A DNA stretch of 6,800 nucleotides from an uncultured Intrasporangium sp. Its GTDB lineage: Bacteria > Actinomycetota > Actinomycetes > Actinomycetales > Dermatophilaceae. Numbering within the stretch: position 1 is the stretch's first letter; the number at the start of each line of letters is the position of its first letter. Shown here in pieces: positions 5,344 through 6,800 of this stretch. The stretch is from positions 1 through 6,800 of the forward strand of contig CALMNV010000327.1 of the NCBI GenBank assembly GCA_937873285.1, in the 5' to 3' direction. The notes under the pieces are model-generated. The model was not told the origin of the DNA. It made no database searches and saw only the letters and a program-made list of their open reading frames with translations. A program made the position numbers and the translations under genes.

Positions 5344-6800
5344 CCGCAGCAGCCGCCGCAGACGCGTCGCGCCCCGACGCGCCGTCCGGACCGCTGACCC
5401 ACCAGCAGATCGTCACCATCCTCATCGGCCTGATGATGGGGATGTTCCTCGCGGCGCTCGACCAGACGATCGTCGCCTCGGCCATGCGGGTCATCGCCGA
5501 CCGGCTGAACGGGCTGTCCGGGCAGGCGTGGGTGACGACGGCATACCTGATCACCTCGACCATCGTGACGCCGCTCTACGGCAAGCTGTCGGACATCTAC
5601 GGGCGCAAGAAGTTCTTCCTCTTCGCCATCTCGGTGTTCACCATCGGCTCGATGCTGTGCACCCTGGCCTGGTCGATCCCCTCCCTCTCGGCCTTCCGCG
5701 CCATCCAGGGCATCGGGGCGGGCGGGCTGTTCTCCCTCGCGCTCGCCATCATCGGCGACATCGTGGCGCCTCGGGAGCGCGCGAAGTACCAGGGCTACTT
5801 CCTGGCCGTCTTCGGCACCTCGAGCGTGCTCGGCCCGGTCATCGGCGGCTTCTTCGCGGGGACCGACACCATCCTCGGCGTGGACGGCTGGCGCTGGGTC
5901 TTCCTCGTCAACGTCCCGATCGCCATCGCCGCGCTGGTCGTGGTGAGCAGGACCCTGCACCTGAAGCACACCCGCCTGGATCACCGGATCGACTACTGGG
6001 GCGCGCTCGCCCTCGCGGTCGCGCTCGTGCCGCTGCTCATCGTCGCGGAACAGGGCCGGGTCTGGGGCTGGGGCTCGGTGGCGTCCGTCACCTGCTACGT
6101 GATCGGCGCGGCCGGCCTCGTGGCCGGCTACCTCGTCGAGCGGTCCATGGGCGAGGAGGCCCTGATCCCGCTGCGCCTGTTCGCCAACCGCACCGTCCGC
6201 ACGGCCTCCATCGCGTCGGTGTTCATCGGCATGGGGATGTTCGGCGGCCTCGCGGCGCTGCCCCTCTACCTGCAGATCGTCAAGGGAGCGACGGCGACGG
6301 AGGCCGGGCTGCTGCTGCTGCCGATGACGCTCGGGATCATGTCGGGCTCGGTCTTCTCGGGGCAGATGATCTCGCGAACGGGTCGCTACCGCACGTATCC
6401 GATCATCGGGGCAGGGCTGCTCGTCGCCTCGCTGTTCGCCTTCCACTACGTCGGGGCGGACACCCCCATCTGGGTGTCCATGGTCGTCATGGTCTTCTTC
6501 GGCGTCGGCCTCGGCTTCAACTTCCAGCCGCTGACCCTTGCCGTGCAGAATGCCGTCGACCGCCGCGACATGGGGGTCGCCACGTCGTCGGCCACCTTCA
6601 CCCGCCAGATCGGTGGCACGCTCGGCACCGCGGTCTTCCTGTCCATCCTCTTCTCCCAGGCAGGGTCCCGCATCGGCGAGGCGTTCGCGCGGCTCGCCCC
6701 GACGCCCGAGTTCCAGGCCGCCCTGCGCAACCCGACGGGTGGGGACCCGGCGGTCAACAGGCAGTTCGTCGCAGAGCTGGCCCGGGCGCAGCGGAGCGGC
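5340..6800 (+). CDS. DHA2-type MFS multidrug efflux transporter (EmrB/QacA-like), 3' end outside window
   Basis: The 487 visible codons encode a drug:H+ antiporter of the 14-helix DHA2 family, acting in the cytoplasmic membrane to expel toxic compounds using the proton gradient. Visible motifs are D1 in helix 1 (LAALDQTIVASAM, 37-48, with Asp40), motif A in the loop after helix 2 (GKLSDIYGRKK, 80-90), motif B in helix 4 (RAIQGIGAGG, 119-128, with Arg119), and motif C in helix 5 (GTSSVLGPVIGG, 158-169), the antiporter signature. WRWVFLVNVPI (183-193) opens helix 6 as usual. The first 20 residues are a polar Ala/Pro-rich cytoplasmic tail. The stretch after about 440 (RIGEAFARLAPTPEFQAALRNP) looks like the extracellular loop before the last helix, so one helix and a tail are missing beyond 6800. 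It overlaps the marR stop by 4 bases and should be co-transcribed and regulated with it. The substrate cannot be predicted. No frameshift or damage is visible. Confidence 0.95.
   Translation, partial: MTAAAAADASRPDAPSGPLTHQQIVTILIGLMMGMFLAALDQTIVASAMRVIADRLNGLSGQAWVTTAYLITSTIVTPLYGKLSDIYGRKKFFLFAISVFTIGSMLCTLAWSIPSLSAFRAIQGIGAGGLFSLALAIIGDIVAPRERAKYQGYFLAVFGTSSVLGPVIGGFFAGTDTILGVDGWRWVFLVNVPIAIAALVVVSRTLHLKHTRLDHRIDYWGALALAVALVPLLIVAEQGRVWGWGSVASVTCYVIGAAGLVAGYLVERSMGEEALIPLRLFANRTVRTASIASVFIGMGMFGGLAALPLYLQIVKGATATEAGLLLLPMTLGIMSGSVFSGQMISRTGRYRTYPIIGAGLLVASLFAFHYVGADTPIWVSMVVMVFFGVGLGFNFQPLTLAVQNAVDRRDMGVATSSATFTRQIGGTLGTAVFLSILFSQAGSRIGEAFARLAPTPEFQAALRNPTGGDPAVNRQFVAELARAQRSG

Noticed and set aside
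4896..6446. A 516-codon minus-strand open frame across marR and the MFS gene.
   Set aside because: It is antisense to two well-supported genes, and its Arg/Asp/Glu/His-rich product has no domain. It is a shadow of third-position G/C bias.
1..6800. Mobile element, CRISPR array, tRNA/rRNA or defence system.
   Set aside because: I found no transposase or integrase, no terminal or regularly spaced repeats, no cloverleaf or rRNA-like stretch, and no composition break; all the gaps are short.

Overview
The window is ordinary chromosomal DNA from a very GC-rich actinobacterium (roughly 70% G+C by eye, with strong G/C preference at third codon positions). A mycothiol-dependent-type isomerase, a GAF-ANTAR regulator and a fused CopD-CtaG membrane protein all fit Actinomycetota. 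A Micrococcales member, perhaps near Intrasporangiaceae, is my best guess, but this is inference from gene content and style, not from a marker gene.

The window holds six protein genes and is densely packed. Reading left to right: (1) a nitrilase-superfamily amidohydrolase on the minus strand, running off the left edge near its C-terminus; (2) a 167-bp gap with a long imperfect inverted repeat and a smaller hairpin; (3) a 679-residue CopD-CtaG fusion on the minus strand; (4) a divergent gene, only 26 bp away, for a DinB-fold maleylpyruvate isomerase-family protein on the plus strand; (5) a convergent GAF-ANTAR RNA-binding regulator on the minus strand, with a hairpin between the two 3' ends; (6) a 129-bp divergent gap carrying a good sigma-70-type promoter and a candidate operator; (7) a MarR-family repressor on the plus strand, overlapping by ATGA (8) a DHA2-type 14-helix MFS efflux pump that runs off the right edge.

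The clearest functional unit is the marR-MFS pair. A MarR-type repressor is translationally coupled to a drug-efflux-type transporter, and an inverted repeat sits over its promoter, which suggests a ligand-induced efflux operon. The CopD-CtaG fusion points to copper import or delivery for cytochrome c oxidase. The other genes look like independent transcription units. I see no mobile element, CRISPR array, RNA gene, phage gene or defence system, and no clear undescribed multi-gene system.

The most interesting signals are small. One is a very compact divergent promoter with mirror-image -10 elements placed for leaderless transcription on both strands. Another is an octamer, GGTATGCC/GGCATACC, recurring within coding sequence through rare synonymous codons. 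The third is the long inverted repeat upstream of the nitrilase gene.
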